Source: Janthinobacterium saanense
GTDB lineage: Bacteria; Pseudomonadota; Gammaproteobacteria; Burkholderiales; Burkholderiaceae_D
Assembly: GCF_014200675.1 (NCBI RefSeq)
Contig: NZ_JACHCI010000030.1
Coordinates: 1-52,804, forward strand
Direction of reading: 5' to 3'
Length of the DNA stretch: 52,804 nucleotides
Positions within the stretch are counted from its first letter, which is position 1, and every line of letters starts with the position of its first letter. This document shows, piece by piece, positions 17,774-25,454 of the stretch. The notes beneath the pieces are model-generated. The model was not told the DNA's origin. It did not search any database and was given only the letters and a program-made list of their open reading frames with translations. The position numbers and the translations under genes were made by a program.

Positions 17774-18529
17774 TTGATTGTCTACGAATACCCTTTCAAC
17801 GAACGCATACGTACGCTGTTGCGGCTGGAAGACCTGTACGACAAATTCAAGTTCTTTATCCAGCAAGAACACGCCATGCAACATCATGTTGCCTTGGCGA
17901 CAATCTTCGACATGCTCGAAGTGGCTGGCCGCGCCGACCTGAAATCGGACCTGTTGCAAGAACTCGAGCGACAGCGCCAAAGCCTGCTCGGCTATCGCAG
18001 CAATCCCAATGTGGAACCGCATACGCTGGACGCGATACTCAGCGAACTCGACAGCGTGAGCGGCGCGCTGGTGTCGGCGCAAGGCAAGACGGGCCAGAAT
18101 ATCCGCGACAATGAATGGCTGATGAGCATACGCGGACGCACCATCATTCCGGGCGGCGCCTGTGAATTCGATTTGCCGTCTTATTATGCGTGGCAACAAC
18201 GCAGCTCGGAGCAACGTCTGGCTGATATCCACGCCTGGTTCGCCCCGCTGGCGCCCCTGTTTGCCGCGCTGGCCCTGGTGCTGCGCCTGCTGCGCGACTC
18301 GGGCGGCCCCGTCAAGCTGATCGCCAGCGCCGGCAGTTACCAGCAGATGCTGCAAGGGAAGGTTTACCAGATGCTGCGCCTGACCCTCGATGAAAGCAGC
18401 GGCGCCATCCCGGAAATTTCCGCCAACAAATATATGTTGTGGGTGCGTTTCACCACTCAGGGCGGCGACTTGAAACCGAAGCCGCTGGAAGAAGATGTGC
18501 CCTTCGAGCTGACGCTCTGTAATTTTTAA
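17774..18529 (+). CDS. zapD: Cell division protein ZapD
   Basis: ZapD is a cytoplasmic FtsZ-bundling protein that helps stabilise the division ring. The 251-residue product begins IVYEYPFNERIRTLLRLEDLYDKF, the hallmark start of the family (DUF1342). It contains NEWLMSIRGRTIIPGGACEFDLPSYYAWQ and ends with the typical FELTLCNF. The start is a TTG at 17774, with AAAGGG seven bases upstream. No ATG or GTG nearby keeps the conserved N-terminus intact except the GTC-adjacent codons, so TTG is preferred. It is separated from coaE by 123 bp that hold no recognised element, and from yacG by 35 bp. Confidence 0.94.
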   Translation: MIVYEYPFNERIRTLLRLEDLYDKFKFFIQQEHAMQHHVALATIFDMLEVAGRADLKSDLLQELERQRQSLLGYRSNPNVEPHTLDAILSELDSVSGALVSAQGKTGQNIRDNEWLMSIRGRTIIPGGACEFDLPSYYAWQQRSSEQRLADIHAWFAPLAPLFAALALVLRLLRDSGGPVKLIASAGSYQQMLQGKVYQMLRLTLDESSGAIPEISANKYMLWVRFTTQGGDLKPKPLEEDVPFELTLCNF

Positions 18530-18564
18530 TTGCTAGTTCTTATACATTACCAATTGCTGCACTT

Positions 18565-18750
18565 ATGACTACCGTTAATTGCCCTACCTGCGCCGCCAAA
18601 GTCGAATGGACGGAAGCCAATAAATTCCGCCCCTTCTGCTCGGAGCGTTGCAAACAGATCGATCTGGGCGCCTGGGCCGAAGAAAAATACACGATACCAG
18701 CCACCAATCCGCTGGACGACCCACTGGATGAAGATGGCTTGAAGGAATAG
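18565..18750 (+). CDS. yacG: DNA gyrase inhibitor / zinc-binding protein YacG
   Basis: A 61-residue zinc-binding protein with four cysteines arranged CPTC (Cys6, Cys9) and FCSERC (Cys25, Cys29), followed by KQIDLGAWAEEKYTIP, the conserved YacG signature. The E. coli homologue binds GyrB and inhibits gyrase. The gene completes the coaE-zapD-yacG group. Its stop is only 2 bp from the convergent stop of the PepSY gene, with no room for a terminator between them. Confidence 0.94.
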   Translation: MTTVNCPTCAAKVEWTEANKFRPFCSERCKQIDLGAWAEEKYTIPATNPLDDPLDEDGLKE

Positions 18751-18752
18751 TC

Positions 18753-19901
18753 TCAAGGGCCCGTCTGCAAGGACAAACGGGACCGCACCGCCTTGCTGCG
18801 AACCAGCCACAGATACACGCCGCTGCCCAGCACGACAATCGTGATCAGGTCGAACACCGCCCACAGTAGCTTCAGCGGCAAGCCGCCATAATCGCCAAAA
18901 TGCAAAGGCCGCGCCAGTTCCAGCGCGCGCAAATACCACGGCATCCGCACTTTCGCCGTCAACTCCCCCGTACGCGCATCGATCATCACCGGACTGAACA
19001 GCCGCGACGTCAGCGGCGTCTTGCCCTTGGCCCAGATCAGATAATGGTAGGGCGTGGCAAACAGATTGCCCGGATATTCAACGCTGACGACGCGCATGTC
19101 CGGCAGCGCCTTGCGGGCCTTGTCGAAAGCCGCATCGAGCGAATACAGCGCGCCCGGCGCCAGAGCAGGCTTGCCTTGCCACCGTTGCAGCATCGCTTCC
19201 ATGTCTTGCTGCTGCCACAGGGCAAACAAGGGTGTCGTCAGTTCATTGAGCGCGCCCGTCGCCCCCACCAGCCCAGCCCAGGCCACCGTCGTGATGCCCA
19301 GCAAATTATGCATATCCAGCCATTTCACCCGCGCCGAGCGGCCACTGCGGATAGTGCCGAAGGCCAGCTTTTTCATGAAGGGGCCATACAGCACGACACC
19401 GGACACTATCGCCGCCAGAAACAGCAGCGCCATGGCAGCGAACAGCAATTCTCCAGTCAGCCCCGCAAACAGGTCGGTATGCAAGCGCCGCACGAACAGC
19501 ATGAGCTTGAAACTGTCCCTTGGCTTGCTATGCAGCGAGTCTTCCAGCAGCACACCGGTGCGCGCATCGAACTTCAAAGCATGGATGCGCTGCGGCGCGT
19601 CGACCGCCAGTTGATACGACGGCGCCAAACGCACCCGCACTTGCGGTTCCGCATCGTCCATGAAGGCGGACAAGATCACGTCCGCCGGATAACGCCGGCG
19701 GCTTTCCGCGATCAAGCCGTCGATGCTGGCCAAGGGTGTGTTGGCCGGCAGCACCGCGTACGGCGGCCCCTGGTCCAGCCACTGCGCTATTTCCTCTGAA
19801 AAAATCAGGGGCAATCCCGTGACACAGACCAGCAGCAGGAACAGCGAGCACAGCAAGCTGCTCCAGCGGTGCACCAGGCCCCAGGCGTGCAAGCGGCTCA
19901 T
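18753..19901 (-). CDS. PepSY-associated transmembrane protein (iron-uptake type)
   Basis: A 382-residue inner-membrane protein of the PepSY_TM family. The N-terminal helix is LVHRWSSLLCSLFLLLVCVTGLPLIF (about 11-36). It has further helices near LLFAAMALLFLAAIVSGVVL, a WLDMHNLLGITTVAWAGLVG helix, and a C-terminal helix before LWLVRSKAV, with periplasmic PepSY-like segments between. Such proteins are common beside siderophore receptors, and some reduce ferric siderophores. It is the last gene of the cassette, 22 bp after the TonB receptor gene. Its exact role is not known from sequence. Confidence 0.85.
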   Translation of the reverse strand: MSRLHAWGLVHRWSSLLCSLFLLLVCVTGLPLIFSEEIAQWLDQGPPYAVLPANTPLASIDGLIAESRRRYPADVILSAFMDDAEPQVRVRLAPSYQLAVDAPQRIHALKFDARTGVLLEDSLHSKPRDSFKLMLFVRRLHTDLFAGLTGELLFAAMALLFLAAIVSGVVLYGPFMKKLAFGTIRSGRSARVKWLDMHNLLGITTVAWAGLVGATGALNELTTPLFALWQQQDMEAMLQRWQGKPALAPGALYSLDAAFDKARKALPDMRVVSVEYPGNLFATPYHYLIWAKGKTPLTSRLFSPVMIDARTGELTAKVRMPWYLRALELARPLHFGDYGGLPLKLLWAVFDLITIVVLGSGVYLWLVRSKAVRSRLSLQTGP

Positions 19902-19923
19902 GTCATTGTCCTATGCACCACGC

Positions 19924-22407
19924 CTACCATTTGTATTTCAGATTGGCCAGTATCGAGCGTTCCATGCCAAAGATGCAGGTGGCGCTGCTGGAACAGCTGG
20001 CAATGAAGTTTTTGTTACTCAGGTTGCTCGCGCTCAAGGTCGCGCTCCAGCCTTGCCAGCCTGGCGACAAATGCGCCAGATCGTAGCGCAGCGACACGTC
20101 CAGCAAGGTAACACCCGGCACCTTGAAGGAATTGATGCTGTCGCCATAGCTGCTGCCCGAGTAACGCACGCCACCGCCCAGCTGCAAGCCGGCCAGCGCT
20201 GCGGCCGTGAAATCATAGTTCAGCCAGACTCCCGCCATGCTGCGCGGAATGCCAGCCGGCACCTTGTCCAGGTTATTCGTATTGCTGCGGGTATTTTTCA
20301 AATCGGTATAGGTATAGCTGGCAATACCTTGCAGATTGGCCGTCAGATTGGTGCGCGCCTCGAGTTCCAGGCCCCGGGAATGGACTTCGCCCGTCTGTAT
20401 CTTGAAACCCAGCTTGTTCGGATCATTGGTCAGCACATTGGTTTGCGTCAAGTCAAACACGGCGGCCGTGACCGAACTGTCGGAGCCGGGCGGCTGGTAC
20501 TTCAGGCCGGCTTCATATTGCTTGCCTTCCGTCGGCTTGAAAATATTGCCGGAAGCATCCGTGCCGATGGCGGGCTGGAAGGACGTCGCATAGCTGACGT
20601 AGGGCGAGACACCATTGTCGAACAGGTAGACGGCGCCCGTGCGCCAGGTAAATGCATGGTTGTCCTGGCTGCTGGTCTTGCCGCTGGTATAAGCCAGCGA
20701 GCTGCTACTGACCTGATCTTGCCGTCCGCCCAGCAGGAAAGCCCAGCGCTGCCAGCGGATCTGGTCTTGCGCATAGACGCCCAGTTGCCTGGAAACATCG
20801 TCGGTGGAACTACCGTACATGAAATCAGGCTCGGCTATGGGCTGGCCATACACGGGATGGGCGATACTGATGGACGGCGCCAGCGCATCTCCCTGGCCTA
20901 TGTATTTGTGGTCGTAATGCACGCGCTGGTAATCGAGACCAACAATCGCCGTATGCCGCACGGCGCCCGTCTCGAAACTCGCTTGCAGCTGATTATCGGC
21001 CGCCACCGTATTGACGCTGCCGTCATGGCGGTAGGCTTCCCGTCCTATCGACAGACCATCGGGATTCAAGCCGTAGCTGGCGTCGAGCATGCGGATGTGC
21101 AAGCTGTTGCGCAGCACGCGCAGGTTTTGGCGGAAAGTCCACGTTGCATTGAGCTTGTGTTCGAATTCGTAGCCTATCGATTCCTGTTCCTTTTTATAGG
21201 AGTTGTCATCAGGATCGCCCACAAAGAAGTTACGCGGCACCGTCACTTTGCCCGGCAAGACCGTACCGGCCGCCGGCACGAAATTGTAGACGCCGGCTTG
21301 CGGATCTTGTTGATAATTGAGGAAGGCCGTCAGATGCGTATCGCTGTCTGGCCGCCAGGTCAGGGCGGCAGCGATGGCGGTCCGCTGTTCGCGCACGAAA
21401 TCGGTTTGCGTGCCCGTATCGAAGGTATCGGCGGTCAAACGGTAGGAAAACTTGCCGGCCTCGTCCAGCGGACCGCCGACATCGACAGCCGCCTGCTTGC
21501 GGCCGTGGCTACCCGTCTGCAACATGATTTCGTGCAAGGGAGCTGCCGTCGGGCGCTTGCTTACCAGGCTCAGCAAGCCACCGGGCGATGTTTGTCCATA
21601 CAGTACCGAGGCTGGGCCACGCAGCAATTCCACCCGTTCGAACATATACGGGTCCATGCTGGTGATATTGAAACCGTTGTCGGGCAGGCGCAAACCATTC
21701 CAGTATTCATCGATCTGGAAACCACGCGCATAGATATATTCCAGCGAATCGGTATTGACGCCGCGCTGCTCCGACACCACACCTGGCGTGTAGCGCAGCG
21801 CCTGCGGCACGCTTTGCACGTTTTGTCCATCCATCTGTTCGCGCGTAACCACCGAAATCGATTGCGGCGTTTCCAGCAGTGAACTGTCGGTCTTGGTGGC
21901 GGTGGCGCTGCGCCGGGCCACGTAACCGGCCGCCGGGCCGGTGGCCGTTTCGCGCTCCGCATAGGCATTGACCGTAATGCCAGGCAAGGTTTTCTCTGGC
22001 CCCGCCGCGTTGCCGTTGCTGGTACTGGCCGCCACTTTTCTAAGCAGATAACTGCCATTGGCTTGCACGTTTGCTTGTAAACCGCTGCCCGCCAACAAGG
22101 TTTCCAGTCCGCTATTGATCGAATAGCCACCCTGCAAGCCGTTGCTGCGCAAACCGGCCGTCATTTCTGGCGCAAACGACAAGGTAATACCCGCTTCTTG
22201 GCCGAAACGGCTCAAGACGCTTTCCATGCTGCCGGCAGGAATGGTGTAGTGGCGCTGCGGCGCCGCTTGCGCCAGCACCACTTGCGGCAAGGCCAGCAGC
22301 GTGACAGCGGTCAAGGTGCCAGCGCTGAAACGGCTGATGGCAGATGCCAGTACCTTGCGGACCAGCAATTGTTGGGACGGGCGCCGTGGCGCGCTAGGGT
22401 GACTCAT
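19924..22407 (-). CDS. TonB-dependent siderophore receptor with signalling (STN) domain
   Basis: This is an outer-membrane ferric-siderophore transducer of 827 residues. A signal peptide ends near VVLAQA (about 47). An STN domain follows (RHYTIPAGSMESVLSRFGQEAGITLSFAP onward, about 52-125). The plug comes next (LLETPQSISVVTREQMDGQN, YARGFQIDEYWNGLRLPD, VELLRGPASVLYGQTSPGGLLSLVSKRP), and then a barrel ending in ANLKYKW. The STN domain would contact the FecR-like protein encoded upstream, so the receptor both imports and signals. Siderophore specificity cannot be read from sequence; it resembles FpvA/FoxA-type receptors. AAAGG lies before the ATG at 22407. Confidence 0.93.
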   Translation of the reverse strand: MSHPSAPRRPSQQLLVRKVLASAISRFSAGTLTAVTLLALPQVVLAQAAPQRHYTIPAGSMESVLSRFGQEAGITLSFAPEMTAGLRSNGLQGGYSINSGLETLLAGSGLQANVQANGSYLLRKVAASTSNGNAAGPEKTLPGITVNAYAERETATGPAAGYVARRSATATKTDSSLLETPQSISVVTREQMDGQNVQSVPQALRYTPGVVSEQRGVNTDSLEYIYARGFQIDEYWNGLRLPDNGFNITSMDPYMFERVELLRGPASVLYGQTSPGGLLSLVSKRPTAAPLHEIMLQTGSHGRKQAAVDVGGPLDEAGKFSYRLTADTFDTGTQTDFVREQRTAIAAALTWRPDSDTHLTAFLNYQQDPQAGVYNFVPAAGTVLPGKVTVPRNFFVGDPDDNSYKKEQESIGYEFEHKLNATWTFRQNLRVLRNSLHIRMLDASYGLNPDGLSIGREAYRHDGSVNTVAADNQLQASFETGAVRHTAIVGLDYQRVHYDHKYIGQGDALAPSISIAHPVYGQPIAEPDFMYGSSTDDVSRQLGVYAQDQIRWQRWAFLLGGRQDQVSSSSLAYTSGKTSSQDNHAFTWRTGAVYLFDNGVSPYVSYATSFQPAIGTDASGNIFKPTEGKQYEAGLKYQPPGSDSSVTAAVFDLTQTNVLTNDPNKLGFKIQTGEVHSRGLELEARTNLTANLQGIASYTYTDLKNTRSNTNNLDKVPAGIPRSMAGVWLNYDFTAAALAGLQLGGGVRYSGSSYGDSINSFKVPGVTLLDVSLRYDLAHLSPGWQGWSATLSASNLSNKNFIASCSSSATCIFGMERSILANLKYKW

Positions 22408-22535
22408 GTTCGACCTTTCGTGGGGTTCTCAGCATGGAAATAAGGGAGTGCTTACCTGCCATGTCCCGCGAGAAATCCAAAAGGGCCACCTCGGCGGCAT
22501 TTTTTTGAAAAAAACTGAACGCGTGTCTGGTCTGC

Positions 22536-23546
22536 TTAACTTATGCTGGTACGCGGGCGCAAACGGATGCCCGTCACTTGCCGGCCCCAGAAACGGCTCA
22601 CGATTTCCTGTTCCAGGTGCAGCATGACGCTGACGGTATCGAGCAATGTGTCGATGTCGGCCAAGGCATAGGAGCCGGACACGCGGCGCCCGGCAACGGC
22701 AGGATCGCAACTGAGGGCGTAAGAGCAATATCTGCCGACATCTGCCAGGAAGTCATCCAGGCGCAAGCCCAGTGCGACGATAAAACCGTCGGTCCAGGCC
22801 GTGCTGCCTTCGAGGACAGGCAATACCGGCAAGATGCTTGACGCCGTAAAACTGGCTTGCTGGCCCGCGTGCAGAATCAAAGTGGGTGCTCCTGAGACAG
22901 GCGCAATTTCTACCGCGCTATGCAAGACCTTGACGCAGCTCGCGTCACCCAATTGCTGCACGCTGAAACGCGTACCGAGCGCCCGCGCCCGGCCATGCCG
23001 GGTTTGCACCAGGAAGGGCCGCGCGGTGTTTTGCTGATCCTTGGCGGTGGTGACCAGGATTTCGCCGGCAATCAACTCGACCAATCGCCGTTCGGCATCG
23101 AAATGGAGATTCACGGCGCTATTGGTGTTCAAGATCATTTGCGTGCCATCGGCCAGCACCACGCTGCGCCGCTCGCCCACGGCGGTGCGGTAGTCGGCCG
23201 ACCAGCGCCGCCACGGTGTTTGTTCCTGCGCCACCCAGCCTGCGCTACCGGCGAAGATCAGCACGGCCAGGGTCTTGACGGCCTGGCGCCTTTTGGGCGT
23301 AGCGGGACGCGTCAGGGTAGCGTGGGTAATCGCCGAATGCACGGGCGAGGACAAATCCTGCAACTGCCCATTGAACGCTTCGATGCGTTGCCAGGCCCGT
23401 TCATGATCGGGATGCTGCGTGCGCCAGCGCTGGAAATGTTCCAGCGCCTTGGGCGGACGCGGCGTGCTTTGCAAGTCGACCAGCCATTCCAGCGCCCGCT
23501 GGGCTACCGCCTGCGGAATCGGTGCCTGACCCGTTGCCGCAACCAT
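22536..23546 (-). CDS. FecR-like anti-sigma / sigma regulator
   Basis: FecR-type proteins span the inner membrane and pass the signal from the receptor's STN domain to the cognate ECF sigma factor. From the ATG at 23546 the product is 336 residues. The N-terminal cytoplasmic region (AVAQRALEWLVDLQS, DHERAWQRIEAFNGQL) is the DUF4880-like domain. A single membrane helix follows (TLAVLIFAGSAGWVA, about 84-98), then a periplasmic FecR domain (YRTAVGERRSVVLADGTQMILNTNSAVNL). The start overlaps the sigma-factor stop by one base (TGATG). An upstream in-frame ATG at 23582 would give a 37-bp overlap and is less likely. Gene order supports the assignment. Confidence 0.92.
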   Translation of the reverse strand: MVAATGQAPIPQAVAQRALEWLVDLQSTPRPPKALEHFQRWRTQHPDHERAWQRIEAFNGQLQDLSSPVHSAITHATLTRPATPKRRQAVKTLAVLIFAGSAGWVAQEQTPWRRWSADYRTAVGERRSVVLADGTQMILNTNSAVNLHFDAERRLVELIAGEILVTTAKDQQNTARPFLVQTRHGRARALGTRFSVQQLGDASCVKVLHSAVEIAPVSGAPTLILHAGQQASFTASSILPVLPVLEGSTAWTDGFIVALGLRLDDFLADVGRYCSYALSCDPAVAGRRVSGSYALADIDTLLDTVSVMLHLEQEIVSRFWGRQVTGIRLRPRTSIS

Positions 23547-24070
23547 CAGACCAGGTCCATGGCGGTCGTGCCGAAATAACATTGCAAGCCGGCCTTGACG
23601 ATATGGCGCTTGACGGTGCGCACGGAAATACCCAGCAGCTCCGCCGTCTCGGCATGGCCCAGGCCATCGAGCTGGGTCAGCAAAAAGGCCCGTTTCACCA
23701 GCAGCGGCAAGCCATTGAGCACCTGATCGAGTTCGATCAGCGCTTCGAGCAAGATGCTGCGTTCTTCGGGAGATAGTTCAAAGTGCGGCGGGGCCAGCAT
23801 CAAGGCGTCCAGATACGCCTGCTCCAGCTTCTGGCGCCGCCAGTGATTCGATAGCACGCGCTGGGCGATGGTGGTCAAAAAGGCGCGCGGCTCATTGAGT
23901 GCCGGTAATGCTTGCTGCGATGACAAGACGCGCAAGAACGTGTCTTGCGCCAGGTCGGCAGCCTGATCGATGCAGCCGAGTTTCTTGCGCAACCACGCGC
24001 GCAGCCAGGGATGGTGGTCGGCATACAGAGTGCCGATGGACTCTGGCCGTATGGCGCTGGAAATGGTCAC
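23546..24070 (-). CDS. FecI-like ECF RNA polymerase sigma factor
   Basis: A 174-residue sigma factor of the iron-starvation ECF group. Region 2 is recognisable as YADHHPWLRAWLRKKLGC...ADLAQDTFLRVLSS (about 16-52), and region 4 as LPLLVKRAFLLTQLDGLGHAETAELLGISVRTVKRHI (about 120-156). It should direct transcription of the receptor gene when the siderophore is bound. It is the first gene of the cassette, with a perfect Fur-box-like inverted repeat 37 bp upstream of its ATG. Iron repression is therefore likely. The target promoter between the fecR-like and receptor genes could not be identified with confidence. Confidence 0.94.
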   Translation of the reverse strand: MTISSAIRPESIGTLYADHHPWLRAWLRKKLGCIDQAADLAQDTFLRVLSSQQALPALNEPRAFLTTIAQRVLSNHWRRQKLEQAYLDALMLAPPHFELSPEERSILLEALIELDQVLNGLPLLVKRAFLLTQLDGLGHAETAELLGISVRTVKRHIVKAGLQCYFGTTAMDLV

Positions 24071-24106
24071 GATGGGGTCACGATGGAAGTCGATCTATCG
24101 GCTATA

Positions 24107-24125
24107 AATGAGAATCAATCTCATT
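24107..24125 (-). promoter_or_regulatory. Fur box in front of the FecI-like sigma gene
   Basis: AATGAGA-ATCAA-TCTCATT is a perfect 7-5-7 inverted repeat of 19 bp, the length of the classical Fur site, with the GAGAAT/ATCTC half-site character of Fur boxes. It lies 37 bp upstream of the sigma-factor ATG (24070) and inside the only gap between that gene and mutT. Iron-dependent repression is inferred. Confidence 0.8.
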
Positions 24126-24177
24126 CTATAGTGATCGACTTCCGTTTGCAATGCGTTAAAACGGCGTCAGGACTGCA

Positions 24178-24591
24178 TTACAGCGTTGTGCGGCGTACCT
24201 CGTCCAGCCATTCCAGCAAGGGTATCGTGGCTGGCAGCAAGGGTTCCACACCGACTGTGCCCTGCCAGGCAAACGCCTGCCCTTCCAGGCTTTGCGGCTC
24301 GCCGCGCCAGTCGCGGCTGATGTAGAAATGCAGGCGCACGTGCGCATGTGGATACACATATTCCACGCCGCACCAGGCTTCGGCGCTGTCGATATGCAAG
24401 CCCAGCTCTTCGACAAACTCGCGTTTCAAGGCGTCGAGTATGCTTTCACAGGGCTCGACCTTGCCACCGGGAAATTCCCAATAGCCGTCATACGGCTTGC
24501 CGGCCGGACGCTGGCCCAGCAGCACATCGCCATTCGGCTTCATCAGGATGCCGACGGCCACGTCGATCGGTTTGATGGTTTTATCGTTCAT
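24178..24591 (-). CDS. mutT: NUDIX hydrolase, 8-oxo-dGTP diphosphatase (MutT-type)
   Basis: A 137-residue NUDIX protein with a perfect box from Gly43 to Leu65: Glu49, Arg57-Glu58, Glu61-Glu62 and Gly64 in the GX5EX7REUXEEXGU pattern. The start DVAVGILMKPNGDVLLGQRPAGKPYDGYWEFPGG is typical of MutT, which removes 8-oxo-dGTP from the nucleotide pool. It overlaps the ATPase gene start by 4 bp and is the last gene of the argJ-ATPase-mutT unit. In related genomes this gene commonly lies next to yacG; here a 5.4-kb iron cassette intervenes. Substrate is inferred from family. Confidence 0.9.
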   Translation of the reverse strand: MNDKTIKPIDVAVGILMKPNGDVLLGQRPAGKPYDGYWEFPGGKVEPCESILDALKREFVEELGLHIDSAEAWCGVEYVYPHAHVRLHFYISRDWRGEPQSLEGQAFAWQGTVGVEPLLPATIPLLEWLDEVRRTTL

Positions 24592-25454
24592 TGCGGCAAC
24601 TTTCCCGCGTAATCGCGCGCAAATTGCCAGGCAACCCGGCCCGAACGCGAGCCGCGCTGCAAGGCCCAGCGCAGGGCATCGCCACGCGCCTGGGCAACTT
24701 GTTCAGCCGTACAGCCGAACGACGCCAGCCAGTGCGCCACGATATCGAGATAATCATCCTGCTTGAACGGGTAGAACGACAGCCACAAGCCGAAGCGTTC
24801 GGACAGCGAGATTTTCTCTTCCACCGTTTCGCCCGGATGCAGATCGCCATCGTCGTCCGTCTTGTAGCTGCTATTGTCGGACATGCGTTCCGGCATCAGA
24901 TGGCGCCGGTTCGAGGTCGCGTAGATCAGCACATTGTCCGATTGCGCGGCGATGCTGCCGTCGAGCGCTACTTTCAGCGCCTTGTAGCCGCTCTCGCCTT
25001 CTTCAAACGACAGGTCGTCGCAGAAGATGATGAAGCGCTCGGCGCGCGCCGCCACCAGGTCGACGATGTCGGGCAAGTCGGCCAGGTCAGCCTTGTCCAC
25101 CTCGATCAGGCGCAAGCCCTGGCTGGCGAACTGGTTCAGACAAGCCTTGATCAGGGACGATTTGCCGGTGCCGCGCGCGCCCGTCAGCAACACATTGTTG
25201 GCCGGGCGGCCAGCGACGAACTGGCGCGTGTTTTGCTCGATCTGCGCTTTTTGCGTGCCGATATTGTGCAAATCATCAAGCGCGATGGACGACACGTGGG
25301 CGACGGCCTGCAAATGGCTGGCCGCACCCTGGCGGCGGCGCCAGCGGAACGCAAAGCTGCTCCAGTCTGGCGCAGGCGCCGCCTGCGGCAAGATCGCTTC
25401 CACGCGCGCCAGCAAGGCTTCGGCACGCAGCAGGAATTGATCGAGGTTGCTCAT
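24588..25454 (-). CDS. DUF815 family P-loop ATPase
   Basis: A 288-residue AAA-like ATPase with Walker A TGARGTGKSS (91-100) and a Walker B-like FIIFCDDLSF (141-150). A sensor-like stretch NVLIYATSNRRHLMPERMSDN follows, then SLSERFGLWLSFYPFKQDDYL, the signature of DUF815/COG2607. The family's cellular function is not established. It overlaps argJ (4 bp) upstream and mutT (4 bp) downstream, a conserved grouping in Burkholderiales, so it is co-translated with them. Confidence 0.88.
   Translation of the reverse strand: MSNLDQFLLRAEALLARVEAILPQAAPAPDWSSFAFRWRRRQGAASHLQAVAHVSSIALDDLHNIGTQKAQIEQNTRQFVAGRPANNVLLTGARGTGKSSLIKACLNQFASQGLRLIEVDKADLADLPDIVDLVAARAERFIIFCDDLSFEEGESGYKALKVALDGSIAAQSDNVLIYATSNRRHLMPERMSDNSSYKTDDDGDLHPGETVEEKISLSERFGLWLSFYPFKQDDYLDIVAHWLASFGCTAEQVAQARGDALRWALQRGSRSGRVAWQFARDYAGKLPQ

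Noticed and set aside
19723..21882. A 719-codon open frame antisense to the siderophore receptor
   Set aside because: A shadow of GC-rich coding sequence; the opposite strand has a complete receptor with STN and plug domains.
22840..23546. Possible degeneration of the fecR-like gene because of the apparent 37-bp overlap with the sigma gene
   Set aside because: An in-frame ATG at 23546 gives a normal one-base overlap and a full-length protein, so no disruption is needed.
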